DNA from: Planctomycetaceae bacterium
Lineage (GTDB): Bacteria; Planctomycetota; Planctomycetia; Planctomycetales; Planctomycetaceae
Assembly: GCA_947463775.1 (NCBI GenBank)
Contig: CANHVD010000359.1
Coordinates: forward strand, 1 to 6,232
Direction of reading: 5' to 3'
DNA length: 6,232 nucleotides
The position numbers and the translations under genes are program-made. Below, in pieces: positions 1-5,899 of the stretch; the stretch's first letter is position 1; each line of letters starts with the position of its first letter. The notes under the pieces are model-generated. The model ran no database searches and had not been told where the DNA came from. It was given only the letters and a program-made list of their open reading frames with translations.

Positions 1-152
1 ATCGAGCGTCATTCGAAGACATTGGCCAGCGTCTGGAACGGTCGGCCGAGGCGGCTCGCAAGCTTTGGGCGCGGGCTGTGGAATTGTTGCAGCAGGAACT
101 GGATACGTCGCATGAAGCAGGCCCCGTTAGATCCGGAATCGCAGTTCAGTGA
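1..152 (+). CDS. ECF-type RNA polymerase sigma factor, C-terminal end (5' partial)
   Basis: The open frame enters from the left edge (first whole codon at 3) and ends at TGA 150-152. It reads RASFEDIGQRLERS, then AEAARKLWARAVELLQQEL, then a short tail. This matches the helix-turn-helix end of sigma region 4.2 in planctomycete ECF sigma factors, where a 'ΦxEIGxRLxRSxxAARxLWxRAxxxLxxEL' pattern reads the -35 element. Only about 49 residues are visible, so regions 2 and 3 lie outside the window. The last 41 bases overlap the kinase remnant that starts at ATG 112, an arrangement that suggests translational coupling. The family call rests on recognising this conserved C-terminus; the ECF subgroup cannot be set from so short a piece. 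Confidence 0.8.
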   Translation, partial: RASFEDIGQRLERSAEAARKLWARAVELLQQELDTSHEAGPVRSGIAVQ

Positions 153-393
153 ACTGCTGGCTCAGTTTGATGAAGCTTTGGCAAAGGCCTCCGATTCCTC
201 ATCTGTTGCATCGCAGACATTTATTTCCAACCTGGCCGATGCCGAGCTGCAACGACGCTTTGATAAAGTTCACAGCTGTCTCCAATTGCTGGAACAGGAT
301 CGGCGTCGACAACAAAATGACCAGATAGCTTCAATGGGTGGCAGCCCGAGACTCTTTGGCTGTGAAAACGAACTCACCTCAAAATTCACCTGA
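112..393 (+). pseudogene. Ser/Thr protein kinase remnant: N-terminal linker only, catalytic domain missing
   Basis: This frame encodes 93 residues from ATG 112 to TGA 391-393. It begins MKQAPLDPESQFSELL, continues with an acidic, Ala/Ser-rich helix (AQFDEALAKASDSSS) and a second helix (LADAELQRRFDKVHSCLQLLEQD), and reaches SPRLFG. In planctomycete sigma-kinase pairs this type of segment sits ahead of the Hanks-type kinase domain, and 'PRxΦGRFEIΦ..ΦGxGGFG' normally follows. Here SPRLFG (residues 78-83) is followed by CENELTSKFT and a stop. The glycine-rich loop, VAIK lysine, HRD and DFG motifs are all absent. Homology therefore breaks between about 360 and 395, at the edge of a region dense in inverted repeats. 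The upstream in-frame TTG at 22 is not preferred because it lies deep in sigma coding sequence. An expressed small protein with another role cannot be excluded. The assignment is by pattern recognition. Confidence 0.6.
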
Positions 394-424
394 GAAAGTG
401 AACTGAGAACTCTCGGTCAGGAAG

Positions 425-510
425 CCGTTTCATGTCTGTTCTCACATAGCCAGAATCGCGAGCCGGAAAATCTCGCGAAGCACCAGTGCTCTGTCAGGAT
501 AAACAAACGG
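425..510 (+). other. Multi-branch RNA domain 1 closed by a long-range stem
   Basis: CCGTTT (425-430) pairs perfectly with AAACGG (505-510). The enclosed segment contains three successive hairpins: ATGT/ACAT at 432-447, TCGCGAG/CTCGCGA at 456-478 with a 9-nt loop, and AGCA/TGCT at 479-490. The 7-bp GC-rich hairpin is the most secure element; the two 4-bp hairpins are weak on their own. Confidence 0.4.
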
Positions 511-575
511 GGGTGGAGGTAGTAGATCTAGCTAAAGATCCCATCACCAGAGGACCTTTAGCAAGGTCCACACCC
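511..575 (+). other. RNA domain 2 with two hairpins and mutually exclusive pairings
   Basis: GGGTG (511-515) pairs with CACCC (571-575). Inside are GATC/GATC (525-528/537-540, loop TAGCTAAA) and the perfect 7-bp hairpin GGACCTT-TAGC-AAGGTCC (552-569). An alternative stem joins 531-541 to 552-562 (10 of 11 positions paired) and would exclude both hairpins. If the hairpins form instead, GCTA (531-534) in the first loop can kiss the TAGC tetraloop (559-562). Confidence 0.4.
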
Positions 576-634
576 TAAGAATTAAAGCGTGACACAGCAC
601 TAGCTTGAACGCTGAAGGCAAGAAAACAAGGCGA

Positions 635-693
635 AAGCCCAGAATACGTGTGGCTCACGTGGGCTTATCGAATGACTCAATCGCAAGCCACAC
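635..693 (+). other. Bulged hairpin with possible loop pseudoknot
   Basis: AAGCCC (635-640) pairs with GGGCTT (661-666), and ACGTG (646-650) pairs with CACGT (656-660), separated by a 5-nt bulge on one side. The five-base loop TGGCT (651-655) is complementary to AGCCA (686-690), allowing a pseudoknot. Alternatively GTGTGGCT (648-655) forms a perfect 8-bp stem with AGCCACAC (686-693), which would exclude the inner hairpin. Confidence 0.4.
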
Positions 694-694
694 T

Positions 695-736
695 GATGAA
701 CAGGACCACCTCGAATCTCGTAAGTGGCCTGTTATC
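695..736. other. Long bulged inverted repeat between convergent units
   Basis: Thirteen base pairs form from 695-697/734-736, 699-704/728-733 and 706-709/724-727, with single bulged bases at 698 and 705 and a 14-nt loop. It lies 64 bases past the stop of the giant minus-strand gene. It could end that transcript or close the plus-strand structured region. There is no T-run after it on either strand, so it is not a standard intrinsic terminator. Confidence 0.35.
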
Positions 737-800
737 GTGTGCGGTATTTTCGGGTTGCCTCGAAAAGACAAAGTCAGGGGTTAAGAACAGAAATGTCCGG

Positions 801-3800
801 TCAAATCAGCTCAACGATTTCAACGCCGAGAAGATCAGAAATGACTTCGTCGATAGCCTTGAAGTACCAGTCTGTGTTCAGGCCTCCTGCAAGGACATCT
901 TTCTCACCACTGTCGTTCAGTACCGTAGTTTTAGGTTTCGTTGCCACAACCGGCGAACCAACTCCAGCTTTCAGGGCCGCTGCCCGAGTCGCATAAGCAC
1001 TGCTGGAACTCCAGCCGCTTAAAAGCGCCCCGAGGCTAACTGGGGATGCGTCGTGAGCCGTACGGCCGGAGATAAGAATATCTTCGTCATCACCCCCAGA
1101 GAGCGTGTCAAGCCCCAATCCACCGATCAGAATGTCTCTCCCGCTACTGCCCGTCAGCCGATCCTTTCCTCCGTTACCCACCAGGACATTGTTGCTGGCA
1201 TTTCCAGTGATCGTATCATCGCCTGAACCACCGAGGACAATTTCAATCCCAACCCCTGAACTGAGTTTAATCTTACGATCCGTGTGCACCTGTTGCAGAT
1301 TCACGCTGTCACTGATATTGACCGTGACGGCGACGGTGCGGCTCGAAAAATCCAGTGTGTCCTGATCGAGGCTGGAAGCCTCGGTAATAGTGTCCAGTTC
1401 ACCGCCCACGCCGGCAATGCCAAACACGTATCTGTCACTGCCAACACCGCCGATTAAATTATCGCTGCCGGGACCACCATTGAGAACATCATTGCCCGCA
1501 TTTGCAGTCAAGATGTTAGGCAATGAGTTTCCAGTGAGCGTGTCGTTCCCGGAGCCGCCGATAATGCTTTCAAACTGCAGTCCTGAACCAAGCTTCAAGC
1601 TGAGCATCGAGTTCACGAACTGTGTGACAGAGGCTCCAATGTCGATCGTAATTTCCCGTGTCGTCGTCGTGCTGAAATCAAGCACATCGACGCCGCTCAA
1701 CGATTCATCCAGTACAACTGCTCCTATGAAAGCATCAGCATCAAACCGGTAGGTGTCGTTACCAGCTCCCCCGGCGATGACGCGTGACGCAGGTCCATTG
1801 ACAAACACCTTAGCTGCATTAACTTCGATGTATGATGCAAACACGTTGATAACATCATTTCCGGATGTTGCAATGACCCTTACGGAATCAATACTAGTTA
1901 GGCCGGGAATAGTAACGGGACTGTTTAAAGGAAATACACCCTGACTAACGACAGGCCCGCCTGCGACCGACAGGGTAATTAAAACGCCGGTTGCGCTGTA
2001 TGTTACAACGAAGCTATCACTGCCAGCAGTGCCATCCAGCGAGTTAACGATATTGATTGTAAATATGTGCTCGAAGAAATGCCCGCCCTGATCTGTGGCG
2101 CGAACGCGAATTGATCGTGTCGGCTTTACTTCGAAGTCCAAAAGGGCAGCCGTCTTTAGGACGTTGCCGGCAATCGAGAACGCGGCGTTGTCTGTGCTTC
2201 CAGTACCTGCGACAAGCGAGTAAACAAATGTGTTGCTGGCATCGGGATCAGTCGCGCTGAAAGTTCCCACGGTCGTCCCGATCACCAGATTCTCCGCGAT
2301 CGAAGCCGCAGACAGCGTAAGTCCCGTTGGTGATTCATTCACGTTCGTGACGGTAACAACGAATACCTTTTCAAAAGCCAATCCGCCCTGATCGGTGCCT
2401 CGGACACGAACCGAATAGGACGACTTCGCTTCAAAGTTGAAGGTACTGGCTGTTCTGAGGACGTTGCCGGCAATCGAGAACGCGGCGTTGTCTGTGCTGC
2501 CAATGCCTGCAACAAGCGAGTAAACAAACGTGTTGCTGGCATCGGGGTCAGTCGTGCTGAAAGTTCCCACGGTCGTCCCGATCGCCAGATTCTCCGCGAT
2601 CGATGTCGCAGACAGCGTAAGTCCCGTTGGTGATTCATTCACATTCGTGACGGTAACAACGAATACCTTTTCAAAAGCCAATCCGCCCTGATCGGTGCCG
2701 CGGATACGAACCGAATAGGACGACTTCGCTTCAAAGTTGAAGGTACTGGCGGTTCTGAGGACGTTGCCGGCAATCGAGAACGCGGCGTTGTCTGTGCTTC
2801 CAGTGCCTGCGACAAGTGAGTAAACAAATGTGTTGCTCGCATCGGGATCAGTCGCGCTGAAAGTTCCCACGGTCGTCCCGATCGCCAGATTCTCCGCGAT
2901 CGATGACGCAGACAGCGTAAGTCCCGTTGGTGATTCATTCACGTTCGTGACGGTAACAACGAATACCTTTTCGAAACTCAGGCCACCCTGGTCCATACCT
3001 CGGACACGAACCGAATAGGACGATTTCGCTTCAAAGTTGAAGGTACTAGCTGTTCTGAGAACGTTGCCGGCAATCGAGAACGCGGCGTTGTCTGTGCTTC
3101 CAGTGCCTGCGACAAGCGAGTAAACAAACGTGTTGCTGGCATCGGGATCAGTCGTGCTGAAAGTTCCCACGGTCGTCCCGATCGCCAGATTCTCCGCGAT
3201 CGATGTCGCAGACAGCGTAAGTCCCGTTGGTGATTCATTCACGTTCGTGACGGTAACAACGAACACCTTTTCAAAAGCCAATCCGCCCTGATCGGTACTG
3301 CGGACACGAACCGAATAGGACGACTTCGCTTCAAAGTTGAAGGTACTGGCGGTTCTGAGGACGTTGCCGGCAATCGAGAACGCAGCGTTGTCTGTGCTTC
3401 CAGTACCTGCAATCAGCGAGTAAACAAATGTGTTGCTGGCATCGGGGTCAGTCGTGCTGAAAGTTCCCACGGTCGTCCCGATCACCAAATTCTCCGGGAT
3501 CGATGACGCAGACAGCGTAAGTCCCGTTGGTGATTCATTCACGTTCGTGACGGTAACAACGAATACCTTTTCAAAAGCCAATCCGCCCTGATCGGTGCCG
3601 CGGACACGAACCGAATTGGACGACTTCGCTTCAAAGTTGAAGGTACTGGCGGTTCTGAGGACGTTGCCGGCAATCGAGAACGCAGCGTTGTCTGTGCTTC
3701 CAGTGCCTGCGACAAGCGAGTAAACAAATGTGTTGCTGGCATCGGGATCAGTCGTGCTGAAAGTTCCCACGGTCGTCCCGATCACCAGATTCTCCGGGAT

Positions 3801-5714
3801 CGAAGCCGCAGACAGCGTAAGTCCCGTTGGTGATTCATTCACGTTCGTGACGGTAACAACGAATACCTTTTCAAAAGCCAATCCGCCCTGATCGGTACTG
3901 CGGACACGAACCGAATAGGACGACTTCGCTTCAAAGTTGAAGGTCGATGCTTTCAGCGAATTTCCGTCGATCGTGAACGCACCATTATCAGTATCACCAT
4001 CTCCGCTCACCAAGGTATATGTGAACGTGTTGCTGGCATCGGGATCCGTAGTGCTCAACGCCCCAACCACCGTCCCTAGCGCCTGATTCTCCGCAACAGT
4101 GGATGCTGACAACGCAAGGTCTATCGGCGTTTCGTTAACATTTGTCACGGAAATCGTGAAGGAATTGTCGACGCTCAATCCTTCCTGATCGGTGCTGCGG
4201 ATACGAACCGAATAGGACGATTGCGCTTCAAAGTTGAAGGTCGATGCATGCAGCAAATCTCCGTCGATCGTGAACGCACCATTATCAGTATCACCATCTC
4301 CGCTCACCAAGGTATATGTGAACGTGTTGCTGGCATCGGGATCCATAGTGCTCAACGCCCCAACCACCGTCCCCAGCGCCTGATTCTCCTCAACAGTGGA
4401 TGCTGACAACGCAAGGTCTATCGGCGTTTCGTTAACATTTGTCACGGAAATCGTGAGGGAATTGTCGACGCTCAATCCTCCCTGATCGGTGCTGCGGATA
4501 CGAACCGAATAGGACGATTGCGCTTCAAAGTTGAAGGTCGATGCTTTCAGCGAATCTCCGTCGATCGTGAACGCACTATTATCAGTATCACCATCTCCGC
4601 TCACGAAGGTATACATGAACGTGTTGCTGGCATCGGGATCCGTAGTGCTCAACGCCCCAACCACCGTCTCCAGCGCCTGATTCTCCTCAACAGTGGATGC
4701 TGACAACGCAAGGTCTATCGGCGTTTCGTTAACATTTGTCACGGAAATCGTGAAGGACTTGTCGTATGTCAGCCCGCTGACGTCGGTGGCGCGAAGTCGA
4801 ACGGCATAGGAAGATTTCGACTCAAAGTCTAATGCAACGTTGGTCTCGAGCGAATTGCCCGAGATCATAAAGGAACTGTTATCATCGCTGCCAGTACCAG
4901 AAACGAGTGAGTAGACGGTCCCCGCATTTCCATCCGGGTCAATCGCCGCAAGTGTGCCCACAGTTCCGCCAGTTGCGAGACTTTCTGCGACAACAGCGGA
5001 TGTCAGCGTCAAGTCTGAGGGCGGCTGCACATAGGTCAGCACAAGCTGCTGTGTTCCTCCCAGACCAGTCCCAGAAAATGTATAATGCGTCGCGGCCTGC
5101 TGGGAGAGCTTTAGCCCCACCGAGAAATAACTTGACGCCTCATTGTCTACAGCCTGAACGCCCGCCGAATTCAGAGCTGCCGAGAAGACCGCCCCATAAG
5201 ATGGAGTGGATACGCTCATCGTACCGTAGGAGGTTCCGGTACCCAAATCTGTGAAGATTGCCGAATTCGAACCTGGCGACTGCTTCAAAGTAGCGGCTGA
5301 GGTGGACACGTCGAAGATCTGCAACGAAGCCGGAAGCGGTCCTGAGTGTGTTGTGCCCGAAGTTCCCTGACTGATATTGAGGGTCGCTGCGGTCACTTTT
5401 GCATTCGCGGGCAAACCAGCAAGGCTGAAGCTGAAGAAGCTGCGGTACTCAGGCCCCCCTGAGAATCCCGTAAAGTAGTTTGAATTTCCCGGATCATGGG
5501 CTGCACCGTTTGACCACCACCCCTGATTTCCGCCGGCACCCAGTGCGTTCTGAGCGGTACTCAACGTGATGGAGGACAAGAGGGCGCGATTCTCCAGCAT
5601 CTGCACATCCACACTGGCAGATCGACGGCGTAATCTGTTTCTTTGATGTCCACTGAATGACCAGGCAGATCTCGCTGTTGATCGAAAGATTGAGAGCAGA
5701 CTACCGCGTTTCAT
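801..5714 (-). CDS. Giant LEPR-XLL-type surface/secreted protein with ten cadherin-like repeats and RTX-type calcium-binding repeats
   Basis: An uninterrupted 1637-residue frame. Start ATG 5712-5714 is supported by the Shine-Dalgarno-like AAGGCGG eight bases upstream; the stop is TGA 801-803. Domains in order: basic N-terminus with RNRLRRR (25-31) and VQMLENRALLS (37-47), the planctomycete LEPR-XLL-like motif; beta-rich domain (49-232); ten cadherin-like repeats (232-1227) with calcium-ligand patterns ENxxIG, DPD, NFE/LDFE, TDQGG and NVNE; a linker; RTX-type GGxGxDxL clusters (1314-1324, 1386-1430, 1495-1550); and a C-terminal cap (1551-1637) with TAHDA, a WSSSSAYATR segment and a DWYF motif. 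No hydrophobic Sec signal peptide, transmembrane helix or LPXTG anchor is seen. Family knowledge suggests an extracellular, calcium-stiffened adhesion or envelope protein; substrate and partner are unknown. It starts divergently from the ECF sigma gene at 6028. Tandem near-identity makes assembly collapse or copy-number variation possible. Confidence 0.93.
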   Translation of the reverse strand: MKRGSLLSIFRSTARSAWSFSGHQRNRLRRRSASVDVQMLENRALLSSITLSTAQNALGAGGNQGWWSNGAAHDPGNSNYFTGFSGGPEYRSFFSFSLAGLPANAKVTAATLNISQGTSGTTHSGPLPASLQIFDVSTSAATLKQSPGSNSAIFTDLGTGTSYGTMSVSTPSYGAVFSAALNSAGVQAVDNEASSYFSVGLKLSQQAATHYTFSGTGLGGTQQLVLTYVQPPSDLTLTSAVVAESLATGGTVGTLAAIDPDGNAGTVYSLVSGTGSDDNSSFMISGNSLETNVALDFESKSSYAVRLRATDVSGLTYDKSFTISVTNVNETPIDLALSASTVEENQALETVVGALSTTDPDASNTFMYTFVSGDGDTDNSAFTIDGDSLKASTFNFEAQSSYSVRIRSTDQGGLSVDNSLTISVTNVNETPIDLALSASTVEENQALGTVVGALSTMDPDASNTFTYTLVSGDGDTDNGAFTIDGDLLHASTFNFEAQSSYSVRIRSTDQEGLSVDNSFTISVTNVNETPIDLALSASTVAENQALGTVVGALSTTDPDASNTFTYTLVSGDGDTDNGAFTIDGNSLKASTFNFEAKSSYSVRVRSTDQGGLAFEKVFVVTVTNVNESPTGLTLSAASIPENLVIGTTVGTFSTTDPDASNTFVYSLVAGTGSTDNAAFSIAGNVLRTASTFNFEAKSSNSVRVRGTDQGGLAFEKVFVVTVTNVNESPTGLTLSASSIPENLVIGTTVGTFSTTDPDASNTFVYSLIAGTGSTDNAAFSIAGNVLRTASTFNFEAKSSYSVRVRSTDQGGLAFEKVFVVTVTNVNESPTGLTLSATSIAENLAIGTTVGTFSTTDPDASNTFVYSLVAGTGSTDNAAFSIAGNVLRTASTFNFEAKSSYSVRVRGMDQGGLSFEKVFVVTVTNVNESPTGLTLSASSIAENLAIGTTVGTFSATDPDASNTFVYSLVAGTGSTDNAAFSIAGNVLRTASTFNFEAKSSYSVRIRGTDQGGLAFEKVFVVTVTNVNESPTGLTLSATSIAENLAIGTTVGTFSTTDPDASNTFVYSLVAGIGSTDNAAFSIAGNVLRTASTFNFEAKSSYSVRVRGTDQGGLAFEKVFVVTVTNVNESPTGLTLSAASIAENLVIGTTVGTFSATDPDASNTFVYSLVAGTGSTDNAAFSIAGNVLKTAALLDFEVKPTRSIRVRATDQGGHFFEHIFTINIVNSLDGTAGSDSFVVTYSATGVLITLSVAGGPVVSQGVFPLNSPVTIPGLTSIDSVRVIATSGNDVINVFASYIEVNAAKVFVNGPASRVIAGGAGNDTYRFDADAFIGAVVLDESLSGVDVLDFSTTTTREITIDIGASVTQFVNSMLSLKLGSGLQFESIIGGSGNDTLTGNSLPNILTANAGNDVLNGGPGSDNLIGGVGSDRYVFGIAGVGGELDTITEASSLDQDTLDFSSRTVAVTVNISDSVNLQQVHTDRKIKLSSGVGIEIVLGGSGDDTITGNASNNVLVGNGGKDRLTGSSGRDILIGGLGLDTLSGGDDEDILISGRTAHDASPVSLGALLSGWSSSSAYATRAAALKAGVGSPVVATKPKTTVLNDSGEKDVLAGGLNTDWYFKAIDEVISDLLGVEIVELI
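804..1064 (-). other. Planctomycete-type C-terminal cap after the RTX-type repeats (residues 1551-1637)
   Basis: The cap reads RTAHDASPVSLGALLSGW, then a SAYATRAAALKAG helix, then TTVLNDSGEKDVLAGGLN, DWYF and a final VEIVELI. This matches a tail known from giant planctomycete RTX-type proteins, where a 'TxxDAxxxxLxxLLxxW ... YxxRxxxL ... TVxxDxxxDxLxGGxxxDWFF' pattern closes the beta-roll. Its function is unproven; fold capping or secretion recognition are inferences. Confidence 0.65.
1065..1775 (-). other. RTX-type calcium-binding repeat region of the giant protein
   Basis: Nonapeptide-type motifs occur in three clusters: GGAGNDTYRFD (1314-1324); IGGSGNDTLTG, ANAGNDVLNGG, PGSDNLIGG and VGSDRYVFG (1386-1432); and LGGSGDDTITG, GNGGKDRLTG, SGRDILIGG, LGLDTLSGG and DDEDILISG (1495-1550). 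The family forms calcium-binding parallel beta-rolls that fold outside the cell. The clusters are separated by beta-rich inserts of about 60 residues (for example VLDFSTTTTREITIDI and TLDFSSRTVAVTVNI) that look like a duplicated pair. Confidence 0.88.
2334..3833 (-). repeat. Class B DNA tandem repeat: five 300-bp units (repeats 5-9)
   Basis: The period is exactly 300 bp, with unit starts at 3833, 3533, 3233, 2933 and 2633 reading leftward. By hand count, 2341-2640 and 2641-2940 differ at 13 of 300 positions, and 3241-3540 and 3541-3840 differ at 11. Such identity, silent sites included, points to recent duplication or ongoing homogenisation. Repeat 10 (2034-2333) begins as the same class and diverges in its second half. 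Confidence 0.92.
3834..4724 (-). repeat. Class A DNA tandem repeat: three 297-bp units (repeats 2-4)
   Basis: Units run 4724-4428, 4427-4131 and 4130-3834. They share the TPIDLALSAST start and the SGDGDTDN segment, which class B replaces with SPTGLTLSA and AGTGSTDN. Repeat 4 (4130-3834) starts as class A but ends as class B, so it marks the class junction. Confidence 0.88.
5019..5570 (-). other. N-terminal beta-rich domain of the giant protein (residues about 49-232)
   Basis: The segment runs from SITLSTAQNALG to LVLTYVQPP. Landmarks are GWWSNGAAHDPGNSNYFTG (65-83 approx.), EYRSFFSFSLAGL, VTAATLNIS and a closing QQLVLTYV strand. Alternating hydrophobic strands with a 'YRSFFxFxLxGL ... VxxATLxI' core resemble beta-sandwich modules at the front of secreted bacterial proteins, some of them carbohydrate-binding. 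No catalytic motif is recognised and the exact family is unresolved. Confidence 0.5.
5574..5612 (-). other. LEPR-XLL-like N-terminal motif of the giant protein
   Basis: Residues 35-47 read VDVQMLENRALLS, just after the arginine cluster RLRRR (27-31). Many very long planctomycete extracellular proteins carry this V-x-x-L-E-x-R-x-L-L-S pattern near the N-terminus, and it is thought to mark a sorting or export class. The role is inferred from family distribution; the sequence shows only the motif. Confidence 0.8.
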
Positions 5715-5722
5715 AGAGAGGG

Positions 5723-5729
5723 CCGCCTT
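5723..5729 (-). promoter_or_regulatory. Ribosome binding site of the giant gene
   Basis: On the minus strand AAGGCGG (one mismatch to AAGGAGG) lies eight bases before ATG 5714. It fixes the start at this ATG, which also places the basic N-terminus and LEPR-XLL-like motif at their usual distance from the start. Confidence 0.65.
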
Positions 5730-5871
5730 ATTGATTCTGATGCTTTGGGACAGTTGCGCAGGATCGATTCATTGAGGGCTTGCGGAGCCACTCGACAAAG
5801 CTATTCGGTACGAATTTGTGACGCGAGAACTTCTCTCTCTGACCTTCACGAAAGCACCAGGAGGTTAGGCA

Positions 5872-5889
5872 CGCTCGCTGCGGCGAGCG
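5872..5889. repeat. Perfect 7-bp GC-rich hairpin, REP-like
   Basis: CGCTCGC-TGCG-GCGAGCG forms a perfect 7-bp stem with a four-base loop. It resembles short GC-rich intergenic palindromes dispersed in many bacterial genomes. It lies 158 bases upstream of the giant gene start, and no T-run follows on either strand, so terminator use is unlikely. Confidence 0.5.
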
Positions 5890-5899
5890 GACGCGAAAT

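Larger units (their letters stand above)
398..740 (+). ncRNA. Candidate structured RNA or ribozyme-like region, family unknown
   Basis: Seen directly: this gene-free stretch contains many perfect complementary arms in a nested, RNA-like order. They are 402-407/412-417 (6 bp, one GU), 425-430/505-510 (6 bp, enclosing other hairpins), 456-462/472-478 (7 bp), 511-515/571-575 (5 bp, enclosing other hairpins), 552-558/563-569 (7 bp, loop TAGC), 586-590/609-613 (5 bp), a GGC-GAAA-GCC tetraloop at 630-639, 635-640/661-666 with 646-650/656-660, and 695-709/724-736. The GU pair and GNRA loop exist only on the plus strand, so that strand is favoured. The closing stems 425-510 and 511-575 abut and could stack coaxially. 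Inference: a large ncRNA, a group II intron fragment, or an orphan omegaRNA/HEARO-like element. Against an intact intron, no domain V or reverse transcriptase is visible. The ends are approximate. Confidence 0.4.
2034..5021 (-). repeat. Ten tandem cadherin-like repeats (protein level)
   Basis: Repeat starts by residue are about 232, 331, 430, 529, 628, 728, 828, 928, 1028 and 1128. Repeats 2-4 are 99 residues each and begin TPIDLALSAST. Repeats 5-10 begin SPTGLTLSA, and 5-9 are 100 residues each. Each unit carries an EN/ES glutamate near its start, DPD about 30 residues in, an FE or LDFE motif about 70 in, a TDxxGL/TDQGG stretch and, except in repeat 10, a closing VTNVNE; these are typical cadherin-type calcium-ligand positions. 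Repeats 1 and 10 are the most divergent and keep LDFE and RATD, whereas the inner ones have STFNFE. Repeat 10 ends in NIVNSLDGT and passes into the linker. Confidence 0.9.

Noticed and set aside
22..111. TTG 22 as start of the kinase-remnant frame
   Set aside because: Residues encoded by 22-111 are an out-of-frame reading of the conserved sigma C-terminus, and ATG 112 gives the usual kinase-linker N-terminus.
747..766. TTTTCG...CGAAAA hairpin as an intrinsic terminator
   Set aside because: The T-run is on the 5' side and the A-run on the 3' side of the stem on both strands, the reverse of a rho-independent terminator.
361..800. Complete group II intron
   Set aside because: No domain V-like hairpin, no reverse transcriptase frame and no kinase coding sequence resuming downstream; only a fragment remains possible.
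648..1022. Overlapping plus-strand frames across the giant gene's 3' end (648-1022 and 724-996)
   Set aside because: Most of their length is antisense to strongly supported RTX-type/cap coding sequence and the rest lies in the inverted-repeat region; no domain or ribosome binding site was found.
2339..3742. Several similar minus-strand frames beginning MNHQRDLRCLRHRS, spaced 300 bases apart
   Set aside because: They are out-of-frame shadows of the tandem repeat inside the giant gene; their similarity reflects the repeat, not a gene family.
2034..4724. Tandem repeat tract as a CRISPR array
   Set aside because: Units are about 300 bp, contiguous and coding, without short repeats separated by unique spacers.
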